Origin: Nitrososphaeria archaeon
GTDB taxonomy: Archaea; Thermoproteota; Nitrososphaeria; JACIWG01
Length of the DNA stretch: 5,726 nt
NCBI GenBank assembly: GCA_029776125.1
Contig: JARVJS010000034.1
Location: 1-5,726 of the forward strand
Reading direction: 5' to 3'
Shown one piece after another: positions 1 through 5,377 of the stretch (the stretch's first letter is position 1; each line of letters starts with the position of its first letter). The position numbers and the translations under genes were made by a program. Below the pieces are notes generated by a model. The model was not told the origin of the DNA and searched no databases. It worked only from the letters and a program-made list of their open reading frames with translations.

Positions 1-1
1 G

Positions 2-460
2 CCTTCTTATGCAACAGTAGATGTATTACACAGTAACGTTAAAGAACTTAGAGGTATTACAGGACAAAATGAGATAAAAGATGGATTAAGATGGCTTAGC
101 GAAAGAGGTGTTAAATTTCCTATAGTTAGTGATGGAGAAAATGGGGCCATTGGATTATTTAAAGATAAGCTAATAATACAACCTGCATTTAACGTTAAAG
201 CTATAGATCCTACAGGTGCAGGTGATGCAATGTGCGCGGGAGTAATAAGAAAATTTACAGATATTGTTGATAAAAGAAAACGAATAGAAGATTTAAGCGT
301 CGAGGAAGCTAAAGAAATACTACTTTTTGCACAGGCTACAGGAGCAGCTTGTGTCGAAGAAATAGGAACCACGAAGGGTGTTACAATTGAACGCGTAAAT
401 AACATAATAAAAGAACAAGGTGAAAAAATACGCTCTAAAACAGTTATAGAAAGTATATAA
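2..460 (+). CDS. PfkB/ribokinase-family sugar kinase, C-terminal part (5' end outside window)
   Basis: This reading frame is open from the first bases of the window and ends at TAA 458-460, giving 152 C-terminal residues of a protein that normally has about 300. Seen directly: an NVKEL segment (codons at 41-55), a DGENGA segment, and the family signature DPTGAGDA encoded at 206-229. The Asp of GAGD (224-226) is the expected catalytic base of PfkB kinases, and the preceding Gly/Ala residues form the anion hole for the transferred phosphate. Just after it the protein reads MCAG where most relatives have F-x-x-G. These enzymes are cytosolic and phosphorylate sugars or sugar derivatives with ATP. 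The substrate cannot be read from this half; the neighbouring isomerase suggests a ketose, which is inference. The ATG at 230 lies inside the catalytic motif, so it is not the start. Confidence 0.92.
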   Translation, partial: PSYATVDVLHSNVKELRGITGQNEIKDGLRWLSERGVKFPIVSDGENGAIGLFKDKLIIQPAFNVKAIDPTGAGDAMCAGVIRKFTDIVDKRKRIEDLSVEEAKEILLFAQATGAACVEEIGTTKGVTIERVNNIIKEQGEKIRSKTVIESI

Positions 461-505
461 AGAAAATCAAATAAAAAATAAGGGAATCATAAGTTAAAAA
501 TGGGA
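461..505 (-). terminator. T-tract termination region for the isomerase gene
   Basis: Read on the minus strand, the sequence just past the isomerase TGA contains a T5 run (complement of 496-500) and then a T6 run (complement of 473-478) in a very T-rich stretch. Archaeal RNA polymerase terminates at such T-tracts without needing a hairpin. The plus strand has no comparable T-run after the kinase stop, so the kinase transcript has no obvious terminator here. This 45-base stretch is the entire gap between the convergent genes. Confidence 0.5.
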
Positions 506-1918
506 TCATACTTCTACAATTTTTATGTTTAGGATGGAACATGCTTGTTTTATACTTTCGGAATAATCTCCATGTATCATGCTTGCATGGTGAACAAAGC
601 CTTCAAGAGCTATAGTCTTATACAGTTTTTCTAGATCATCTACTTTTACCCAAGCACCTGAACCAGGCTTTAAGGCTTCTTTACTCACAGCATCATTTAA
701 TTCTATAATTTCACCTTTTGTGATAAGCATTTTAAATTGGCCTTCATGCTCTGTTAATCTACAAATTGTTACTTCACCTGGTTTTATTACGGTATCTAGT
801 GTACCATAGCATTTTATTCCGCGCGATTTATAATAACCGCTATGATAGGTTAGAGTAGAAGGATAATGTGGACATGCAAGTAGTGGAGGAGCGTTACCAC
901 AATGCCATGCAAGAAACACATTAGGAAGATTAGGATGCATTATTGTCCAGTCTATGAAGTGAGGTGGCACAGTCTCTAAAGATGCCTTATATTGTATTAA
1001 CATGGTTAATGCACCATAAATGTCAGCTTCACATGACGTCATTATCCCCGATTGGGTTAGTCGACCCATTACAAAACATGGAAAGATACCGTAATATGAC
1101 TCTATTTCAGTCCAACATCTAATGCCTAGACCATCTAAGTCCTTTTCTTTTACAAGCTTCCTCAATGTAACTTCAAACTTTGCAATTTTAACAAGTTCTT
1201 CAAATGGAACATTTGTGACATTAATTGATTTGAAATCCTCTAAAGTGGCTTTTACTTCGTGATCATCATCACTAAGTTTCTTTGATTCTTCTACTAAAGA
1301 AAGAAGAGTTAATGGAACAACCCTTTGTTTAAAAATCTTCGCCATTACAGTTTCATTGTAAGTACATGTTTCAAAGGGTTCCGGTCTTGGACCGAGTACA
1401 CCAAGTCTAGCACCAACAAAATCTCGAACAATCGCTGTGGTTCTAGCAAAGTTTTCTAAATGCCTTGAAAAAGCTTCTTCATTCGGCGAAAGCACACCTA
1501 AAAATATAAACGGTATATTTCTTCTATATAGGCCAGAAGTTAATGATAATGTACCACAAAATGAGTCTGAACCTTTAAAGTTTAGTGGCTTAATTTTGGG
1601 CTCCTTAGTTCCAAAAACTGCTAATGGATAATTGTAAAATTCTTCAGCTACTTTGATACCCGCTAACTCATCACCGAAGGTCATAGTACCCAATAATATG
1701 CCATCAACATTTTTTTCCTTAAAAAGTGATATCACTTTTTGTGCATCATTTTCATCAGAAATCAAACCATTTTCTGTTAGAGTACTGCTAGAATAAACTA
1801 ATTCTATGGAATTAAGCTTTGAGGAAACTTTAATGATGCTATCCCTAACTTCAGCAGCCCACTTTTCATCAAAACCTCTTCTGTGTAGTGGAACAAAACC
1901 AAGTCTAATTTTTCTCAT
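506..1918 (-). CDS. L-fucose/L-arabinose isomerase-like protein
   Basis: A 470-residue cytosolic protein resembling the L-fucose isomerase-like superfamily, whose members interconvert aldoses and ketoses with a divalent metal. The N-terminal half (about 1-165) has the alternating alpha/beta pattern of the family's Rossmann-like domains. The C-terminal half carries the recognisable motifs: CWTEIE at 268-273, CEADIYGA at 296-303, WHCGN at 338-342 and FVHHASMIHGD at 441-451. By analogy with FucI and AraA, whose metal ligands are acidic residues followed by a late His, the candidates are E271 or E273, E297 or D299, and His 339 and/or 443-449; this mapping is not aligned. The length is shorter than bacterial FucI (about 590) and close to AraA (about 500). 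The start is ATG 1918, with a TATA box centred 27 bases upstream. It lies 41 bases downstream of the DUF4380 gene, same strand. The true substrate is unknown; family members also act on other sugars. Confidence 0.82.
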   Translation of the reverse strand: MRKIRLGFVPLHRRGFDEKWAAEVRDSIIKVSSKLNSIELVYSSSTLTENGLISDENDAQKVISLFKEKNVDGILLGTMTFGDELAGIKVAEEFYNYPLAVFGTKEPKIKPLNFKGSDSFCGTLSLTSGLYRRNIPFIFLGVLSPNEEAFSRHLENFARTTAIVRDFVGARLGVLGPRPEPFETCTYNETVMAKIFKQRVVPLTLLSLVEESKKLSDDDHEVKATLEDFKSINVTNVPFEELVKIAKFEVTLRKLVKEKDLDGLGIRCWTEIESYYGIFPCFVMGRLTQSGIMTSCEADIYGALTMLIQYKASLETVPPHFIDWTIMHPNLPNVFLAWHCGNAPPLLACPHYPSTLTYHSGYYKSRGIKCYGTLDTVIKPGEVTICRLTEHEGQFKMLITKGEIIELNDAVSKEALKPGSGAWVKVDDLEKLYKTIALEGFVHHASMIHGDYSESIKQACSILNIKIVEV

Positions 1919-1940
1919 ATCTTAAAATTTTTCTTAACTG

Positions 1941-1956
1941 ATTATATAAAGTTTTT
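1941..1956 (-). promoter_or_regulatory. Archaeal BRE/TATA promoter of the isomerase gene
   Basis: On the minus strand the sequence reads AAAAAC followed by TTTATATAAT (complement of 1951-1956 and 1941-1950). The TATA centre is about 27 bases from the A of the ATG at 1918, which puts the expected start of transcription at the start codon, so the mRNA should be leaderless. The isomerase can therefore be transcribed independently of the DUF4380 gene only 41 bases upstream. Confidence 0.68.
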
Positions 1957-1959
1957 AGC

Positions 1960-2862
1960 TTATTTTATTATCAAAGGCTCAAGTTTACCCTTTATCTCAT
2001 CAGGCTCAGGTTTCAATAGGCCAACATGTACTAATTTCCAGATTTCAGTATGCTCAATCGTTGCAGATGGAGCAAGGGACTCTAAATGACTTAGAGTTTC
2101 AAATTCCAGTAAATTTGCATTTGTATATACTTCAACATTACAGTTGAAATCAGGATATTCCTTTTCCAAACAAGAAAATTCTTTTATAAAAGCTATTTCA
2201 TTAGCAATATAAGCGGACCAGGAAGGTTTTGCCATGGTTCCAATCTTTATTGGCTTTCTAATCTCAGAATTCTTGGATACAAAAATAAATTCGTTTGTTA
2301 ACTTCAATCTTCTATCACTTAAGTCAGTATAGGGCCATAAAGTGATGTGCCGATCAGGAAGAAGACCTTCATTATCCACTTTCGAGGCTTTTATTGGAAT
2401 TACAACAAATCCTTCTCCTTCCATTAGCGAGAGAGCCCAACAAGCCAATTTTATTGGCCATCTTCCAATGTTCCGAATCCTATGAACTACTTGAACACTA
2501 TCAGTTCCATAAGGTTTTATAACAATTTCTTTTCTTATAGAATTCTTTTCCTCAGGATTACCGTACACTGTAATACATTTATTTTCTATTTCAATCTTTA
2601 CTGGTTTATCGTCGATAGAATATGAACGCGGCATAGCTTCAGGTGAACTCCAAAGCCTATGACCACCATAGACTTTCCAAAAACCTTCAACAGTTTCAAC
2701 TCCAAGATCAGGATAAATGCCAAAAAGATTCTTTTTAGGTTCACTTTCACTCGCCAAATATAGAATTCTTGGACCTACTTCTGTAGGTACACCTATTATT
2801 AATCTATTTATGTAAAACAATTTCATATTAAAACCTTCAACTACTTTTTCCTCTATTTCCAT
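1960..2862 (-). CDS. DUF4380 family protein, galactose-mutarotase-like fold
   Basis: A 300-residue protein that I recognise as DUF4380-like. It has GPRIL at 30-34, NLFG at 45-48, the hallmark GGHRLWSSPE at 66-75, and a late segment VEVYTN...EFETLS followed by EHTEIWKL. The whole length is beta-rich, as expected for the aldose-1-epimerase/galactose-mutarotase supersandwich fold. No signal peptide or membrane segment is seen, so it is probably cytosolic. Known of the fold: it binds carbohydrates, and some members catalyse anomer interconversion using a His and a Glu. H68 and a Glu in the EFETLS segment are candidates, but this is inference. Start: the frame extends to TTG 2871, but ATG 2862 is preferred because the TATA box predicts transcription starting near 2869. 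It shares a divergent promoter region with the ABC ATPase gene and precedes the isomerase, which fits preparation of an imported sugar for isomerisation. Confidence 0.75.
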   Translation of the reverse strand: MEIEEKVVEGFNMKLFYINRLIIGVPTEVGPRILYLASESEPKKNLFGIYPDLGVETVEGFWKVYGGHRLWSSPEAMPRSYSIDDKPVKIEIENKCITVYGNPEEKNSIRKEIVIKPYGTDSVQVVHRIRNIGRWPIKLACWALSLMEGEGFVVIPIKASKVDNEGLLPDRHITLWPYTDLSDRRLKLTNEFIFVSKNSEIRKPIKIGTMAKPSWSAYIANEIAFIKEFSCLEKEYPDFNCNVEVYTNANLLEFETLSHLESLAPSATIEHTEIWKLVHVGLLKPEPDEIKGKLEPLIIK

Positions 2863-2871
2863 ATTTACCAA

Positions 2872-2881
2872 TATTGCTATT
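2872..2881. repeat. Left arm of a 10-base inverted repeat in the divergent promoter (candidate operator)
   Basis: TATTGCTATT here is the exact reverse complement of AATAGCAATA at 2935-2944. Read in the direction of the DUF4380 gene, the arm lies downstream of the TATA box and ends nine bases before the ATG at 2862. The position across the predicted transcription start suits a repressor site. Function is inferred only from position and symmetry. Confidence 0.4.
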
Positions 2882-2890
2882 ACAACTTAG

Positions 2891-2900
2891 AAATATAAAT
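2891..2900 (-). promoter_or_regulatory. TATA box of the DUF4380 gene
   Basis: The minus strand reads ATTTATATTT (complement of 2891-2900). Its centre lies about 33 bases from the ATG at 2862 and about 25 from the in-frame TTG at 2871. With the usual archaeal spacing, transcription would begin near 2869, giving a leader of roughly seven bases before the ATG. This argues against the TTG as start, though it would be nearly leaderless if transcription began slightly earlier. Confidence 0.58.
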
Positions 2901-2918
2901 GTGATGATAAAATTGTTT

Positions 2919-2933
2919 AAAAATTTAAATATA
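2919..2933 (+). promoter_or_regulatory. Archaeal BRE/TATA promoter of the ABC ATPase operon
   Basis: A purine run, AAAAA at 2919-2923, fits a BRE and is followed by TTTAAATATA at 2924-2933. The TATA centre is about 26.5 bases before ATG 2955, so the predicted transcript starts at the start codon and is leaderless. It drives the ATPase gene and the small membrane protein gene behind it. Confidence 0.65.
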
Positions 2934-2934
2934 A

Positions 2935-2944
2935 AATAGCAATA
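2935..2944. repeat. Right arm of a 10-base inverted repeat in the divergent promoter (candidate operator)
   Basis: AATAGCAATA lies one base after the TATA box and ends ten bases before ATG 2955. Its mirror copy is at 2872-2881. The arm centres are 63 bases apart, about six helical turns, so both would face the same side of the DNA. A protein bound here would block the initiation complex at this promoter. Confidence 0.4.
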
Positions 2945-2954
2945 CCTATAGTTG

Positions 2955-3737
2955 ATGCCTGAAAAAGGATGGCTTCTAGAAGCAAAGGGTATCACTAAAA
3001 GGTTTGGGAGTGTTGAAGCTTTAAAAAAAGTTGATCTGCATGTAGGTTATAATGAATGCGTAGCATTACTTGGTGATAATGGAGCCGGAAAGTCAACACT
3101 AATAAAGTGTTTAGTAGGCGTTCACCCAGTTGATGAAGGAACTATATATTTTGAGGGAAAACCGGTCCGTTTTAAGTCACCAGCTGAAGCTAGGGCAGCT
3201 GGAATAGATATTGTATACCAAGATTCAAATCTTGTAGACTCAATGAGTGTTTGGAGAAATTTCTTTCTCGCCAAAGAAAAAATGAGAGGCTTTTGGCCGT
3301 TCCGTTTTCTAAATGTTAATGAAATGCGAAAGGAAACCTTGTCAGCTATAGAATCAGTAGGAATAAAAATGAGGTCAGCAGATGAAGAAATAGGTGTCAT
3401 GTCTGGAGGCGAGAGGCAATCAATAGCTATATCTAGAGCTTATCATTTTGGAATCAAACTTCTGCTTCTTGACGAACCTATGACAGCACTTTCTGTTGTT
3501 GAACGAGATAGGGTTACACAATTATTGCATAAGTTTAAGCAAACTAATATCTCATTCATATATATCACTCATAATGTTTACGAAGTTTTCAATGTCGCAG
3601 ATAGATTCGAAATTTTAGATAGAGGAATAAAAGTTGCTTCTATAAGCAAAAAGGATAACCCAAATCTTACACCCGAAGATATAATAAACGTGCTTAGAGA
3701 GGCAAAAATGAGATCTGGATCGTATTCAGAGGGTTAA
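2955..3737 (+). CDS. ABC sugar importer, single-domain ATP-binding subunit (CUT2/ribose-fructose type)
   Basis: A 260-residue cytoplasmic ATPase that powers sugar import. Counting from ATG 2955, Walker A GDNGAGKST is at 40-48, the Q-loop VYQD at 87-90, the signature MSGGERQ at 149-155, Walker B LLLLDEP at 169-175, the D-loop ALSVVE at 178-183, and the switch His in ITHN at 204-207 (His 206). All residues for ATP hydrolysis are present. The ALS/ALG-type D-loop and the overall pattern match the CUT2 (RbsA/FrcA) family. It has one ATPase domain, like FrcA, rather than the tandem pair of RbsA, so it should homodimerise. A TTG lies immediately before the chosen ATG, but the TATA spacing supports ATG. 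The small membrane protein gene follows after three bases. The matching binding protein and permease are encoded on the opposite strand nearby, which supports one importer. Confidence 0.93.
   Translation: MPEKGWLLEAKGITKRFGSVEALKKVDLHVGYNECVALLGDNGAGKSTLIKCLVGVHPVDEGTIYFEGKPVRFKSPAEARAAGIDIVYQDSNLVDSMSVWRNFFLAKEKMRGFWPFRFLNVNEMRKETLSAIESVGIKMRSADEEIGVMSGGERQSIAISRAYHFGIKLLLLDEPMTALSVVERDRVTQLLHKFKQTNISFIYITHNVYEVFNVADRFEILDRGIKVASISKKDNPNLTPEDIINVLREAKMRSGSYSEG
3729..3733 (+). promoter_or_regulatory. Shine-Dalgarno-like site for the small membrane protein gene
   Basis: GAGGG, inside the last codons of the ATPase gene, lies seven bases before ATG 3741. It supports that start and translation from a shared mRNA with the ATPase. 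It contrasts with the leaderless or near-leaderless first genes in the window, a usual archaeal division. Confidence 0.5.
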
Positions 3738-3740
3738 GGA

Positions 3741-4160
3741 ATGTGGAAAGCAAAAATTAAGGGAAAAGAGTACGAATTTTTATTTGCTTTTTCTATAATT
3801 TTTATACTTTTTGCTCTAATATTTACTCAGCAAAGTCTAACAAGAACGGTTGAGATAATTGATATAATTACGCCATCTAAGGTTAAGGTAGGAGAAACAT
3901 TTAAAGTAAATATATTTTATCGTACTAGTGGATTTAACCTAATTGCTGTTGTTCAAGCTTATGTATCTACAGGTCAAGCGGGACAAATAGGGCCTTATGA
4001 GAGAACAATGATTTATATGCAGAATCCAGGAACATCAAACATAACATTATCCATTAGAGAACCGTTTGTTGTTACTAAAGTTGACCTTATAGTTGAATTT
4101 TTATCACCCAATGGTCAAGGTCTTGCCACAAGAAGTATAACAATAGAAGTTGAACAATAA
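3741..4160 (+). CDS. Small membrane-anchored protein with an extracytoplasmic beta domain, function unknown
   Basis: A 139-residue protein that I do not recognise as a named family. Residues 1-12 are basic (K3, K5, K7, K9), then about 13-29 form a hydrophobic helix (FLFAFSIIFILFALIFT), and about 38-139 form a soluble domain with alternating hydrophobic residues. The stretch PSKVKVGETFKVNIFY resembles the first strands of Ig-like or CARDB-like beta-sandwich domains; this is a resemblance, not an alignment. Topology is inferred as N-terminus inside, domain outside. No catalytic motif or cysteine is seen. It starts three bases after the ATPase stop with a Shine-Dalgarno-like site, so it is almost certainly co-transcribed with the importer ATPase. 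It may help anchor or present the binding protein or stabilise the permease; that is a guess. It could also be an unrelated surface protein. Its reality as a gene is well supported by length, composition and placement. Confidence 0.82.
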   Translation: MWKAKIKGKEYEFLFAFSIIFILFALIFTQQSLTRTVEIIDIITPSKVKVGETFKVNIFYRTSGFNLIAVVQAYVSTGQAGQIGPYERTMIYMQNPGTSNITLSIREPFVVTKVDLIVEFLSPNGQGLATRSITIEVEQ

Positions 4161-4188
4161 AAAAAAGGAGAGAGGATAAAGTATCCTC
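4159..4188 (-). terminator. Hairpin plus T8 terminator for the binding-protein gene
   Basis: On the minus strand, just after the TAG stop, a 7-base-pair stem (GAGGATA at 4172-4178 with TATCCTC at 4182-4188, three-base loop) is followed by a run of eight T (complement of 4159-4166). This gives both a bacterial-style intrinsic terminator shape and an archaeal T-tract. The T-run overlaps the last bases of the convergent small gene's stop codon. In the plus direction no T-run follows the stem, so it should act mainly on the minus strand. Confidence 0.68.
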
Positions 4189-4190
4189 CT

Positions 4191-5324
4191 CTATCTGAAA
4201 CCTTCCTCTGCACTCTTTATAACACGGTCTACATTTGTCTCATTTATTATGAATGGGCCTGTTGAAACTGTTCCATAGAATGAGAAACCATGTCTTAGAT
4301 ACATGTACATCATAAGTACCGGTATGAAACCTTGCAGATATTGCTGCTGATCAAAACAACAGACGATCTCTCCTGACTTTATGCGTTGCATCACACCAGC
4401 TGTTGGATCAATACCTACAACTAGTATATCTTTACCAGGTTTTTTTCCAAGTTCAGCGAACACAGACCACATGGCATCTATTGCACCACCAGAGGCAACA
4501 ATTAAATCTGTGTTCGGATATTGTGTTAGAAGTGCTCTAATAATTTCAGGATATTTTGGTAGTTCTATTCCAGTTATTTGTGTAACAACATTTGTATTCC
4601 AAGTTTTTTTGCAAAATTCTCCAAACAATCTTAATCTGGTTTCCCATATATAATGGCCGGCAACAGGATTGCATAGTAGGGCATTCTTTGGTTGGAAGCT
4701 ACCATGTTCTGAGATCCATCTTGCTAGGTCTCGTCCTAATGCTGGACCCACTTCATATGCATTTTCACCTACATAGAATAAATATGGCATCATTTGTTCA
4801 GGAGGACGCGGATCATTACAATTGAGAGCTATGAATGGTATACCTTTTTTAACACCATCCCTTACGATTGCATCAAATAGCATAGGGTCACTTGGTACTG
4901 TAAAGAGTATACCATCTGGCTTTGATGCAACAGCGGTTCTTAAATCGTCAGCCTCTTTAGCATAGTCTTCATTTGTATAAGTATGTTTCAAGTTTATTTT
5001 AGCCAGTCCTGAAGCACTTAATATTTTTATTGCGTCTTCCGCACCCTTATATGCTGGTGCCCAGAAGGAACTACCAGGACTACCATGATCAGCCATCCAG
5101 AAAGTGTACTCTACTTCTGGTTTAACAGTGGTGCCTCCGATAGTTGAGGTAACCGTTGTAGTAACTACACCTCCAGCTCCAACTGTTGTAGTGACTGTGG
5201 TTGTAACCTCTTTAGATGGTGCTAGAAGATATGTTCCAGCGCCAACTATTACACCGGTACCAACAATTGCCGCCAAGTATTTTAGAAGATCTCTTCTACC
5301 AGTAGCTTTTGGTTCTTGGCTCAT
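4191..5324 (-). CDS. ABC sugar-binding protein, ribose/xylose type (Peripla_BP_4-like)
   Basis: A 377-residue extracytoplasmic substrate-binding protein. Its N-terminus has a twin-arginine pair (R10-R11 in GRRDLLK) followed by a hydrophobic segment at about 16-35, fitting a Tat-type signal or uncleaved anchor. No lipobox Cys is seen. Residues about 38-70 form a Thr/Val-rich linker with TTTV repeats, typical of crenarchaeal binding proteins and possibly glycosylated. The rest follows the two-lobe type I fold: lobe start YTFWMADHG at 73-81, then KPDGILFTVPSD, IPFIALN, a hinge region, LIVASGGAIDAMW, and ILVVGIDPTAGVMQRIKSGEI, the usual CUT2 motif. ATG 5324 is the start; a TATA box lies 33 bases upstream, so the leader would be about seven bases. 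It follows the permease gene on the same strand with its own promoter and terminator, fitting higher expression of the binding protein. The sugar is not known; aromatic residues F86, W88 and W76 are possible contacts. Confidence 0.92.
   Translation of the reverse strand: MSQEPKATGRRDLLKYLAAIVGTGVIVGAGTYLLAPSKEVTTTVTTTVGAGGVVTTTVTSTIGGTTVKPEVEYTFWMADHGSPGSSFWAPAYKGAEDAIKILSASGLAKINLKHTYTNEDYAKEADDLRTAVASKPDGILFTVPSDPMLFDAIVRDGVKKGIPFIALNCNDPRPPEQMMPYLFYVGENAYEVGPALGRDLARWISEHGSFQPKNALLCNPVAGHYIWETRLRLFGEFCKKTWNTNVVTQITGIELPKYPEIIRALLTQYPNTDLIVASGGAIDAMWSVFAELGKKPGKDILVVGIDPTAGVMQRIKSGEIVCCFDQQQYLQGFIPVLMMYMYLRHGFSFYGTVSTGPFIINETNVDRVIKSAEEGFR
5098..5215 (-). repeat. Low-complexity Thr/Val linker coding repeat
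   Basis: The DNA encoding the linker contains imperfect short repeats of ACTACAAC/GTTGTAGT type (for example GTTGTAGT at 5155-5162 and again at 5184-5191 on the plus strand) that yield TTTV units. Such repeats can change length by slippage, and linker length commonly varies among related archaeal binding proteins. Confidence 0.55.
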
Positions 5325-5345
5325 ATTCTCTCATAGTTACTATCC

Positions 5346-5362
5346 TCATGCTATTATATAAA
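5346..5362 (-). promoter_or_regulatory. TATA box of the binding-protein gene, with AATAGCA next to it
   Basis: The minus strand reads TTTATATAAT (complement of 5353-5362), identical to the isomerase TATA box, with its centre about 33 bases before ATG 5324. It overlaps AATAGCA (complement of 5349-5355), which shares seven bases with the candidate operator arms in the divergent promoter. The promoter lies in the 53-base gap after the permease stop, so the binding protein can be made apart from the permease. Confidence 0.55.
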
Positions 5363-5377
5363 TTTTTGTTTAATTAT

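Noticed and set aside
178..183. Lack of an Asp in the ATPase D-loop (ALS instead of ALD), residues 178-180 of the protein encoded from 2955
   Set aside because: CUT2 sugar ATPases commonly have ALG, ALT or similar at this place, so it is not a sign of inactivation. The coordinates given are residue numbers.
7..405. Long minus-strand ORF of 132 residues opposite the kinase
   Set aside because: Ser/Leu/Pro-rich shadow of the kinase gene, with no recognisable motif and no supporting promoter.
230..460. A short plus-strand ORF starting at ATG 230
   Set aside because: This ATG lies inside the PfkB catalytic motif; the same frame is open to the left edge with family motifs, so it is the tail of a larger gene.
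482..510. Imperfect direct repeat GGGAATCATA / GGGATCATA between the kinase and isomerase
   Set aside because: Short, imperfect, in AT-rich sequence, and the second copy overlaps the isomerase stop codon; there is no partner or target-site pattern pointing to a mobile element or binding site.
2200..2209. ATTAGCAATA, a 9/10 match to the candidate operator
   Set aside because: It lies in the middle of the DUF4380 coding region and is likely chance; kept in mind as a warning about motif specificity.
5104..5361. Plus-strand ORF rich in Val, Thr and Pro opposite the binding protein
   Set aside because: It is the antisense image of the Thr/Val linker repeat; the minus-strand frame has a full protein family match and a promoter.
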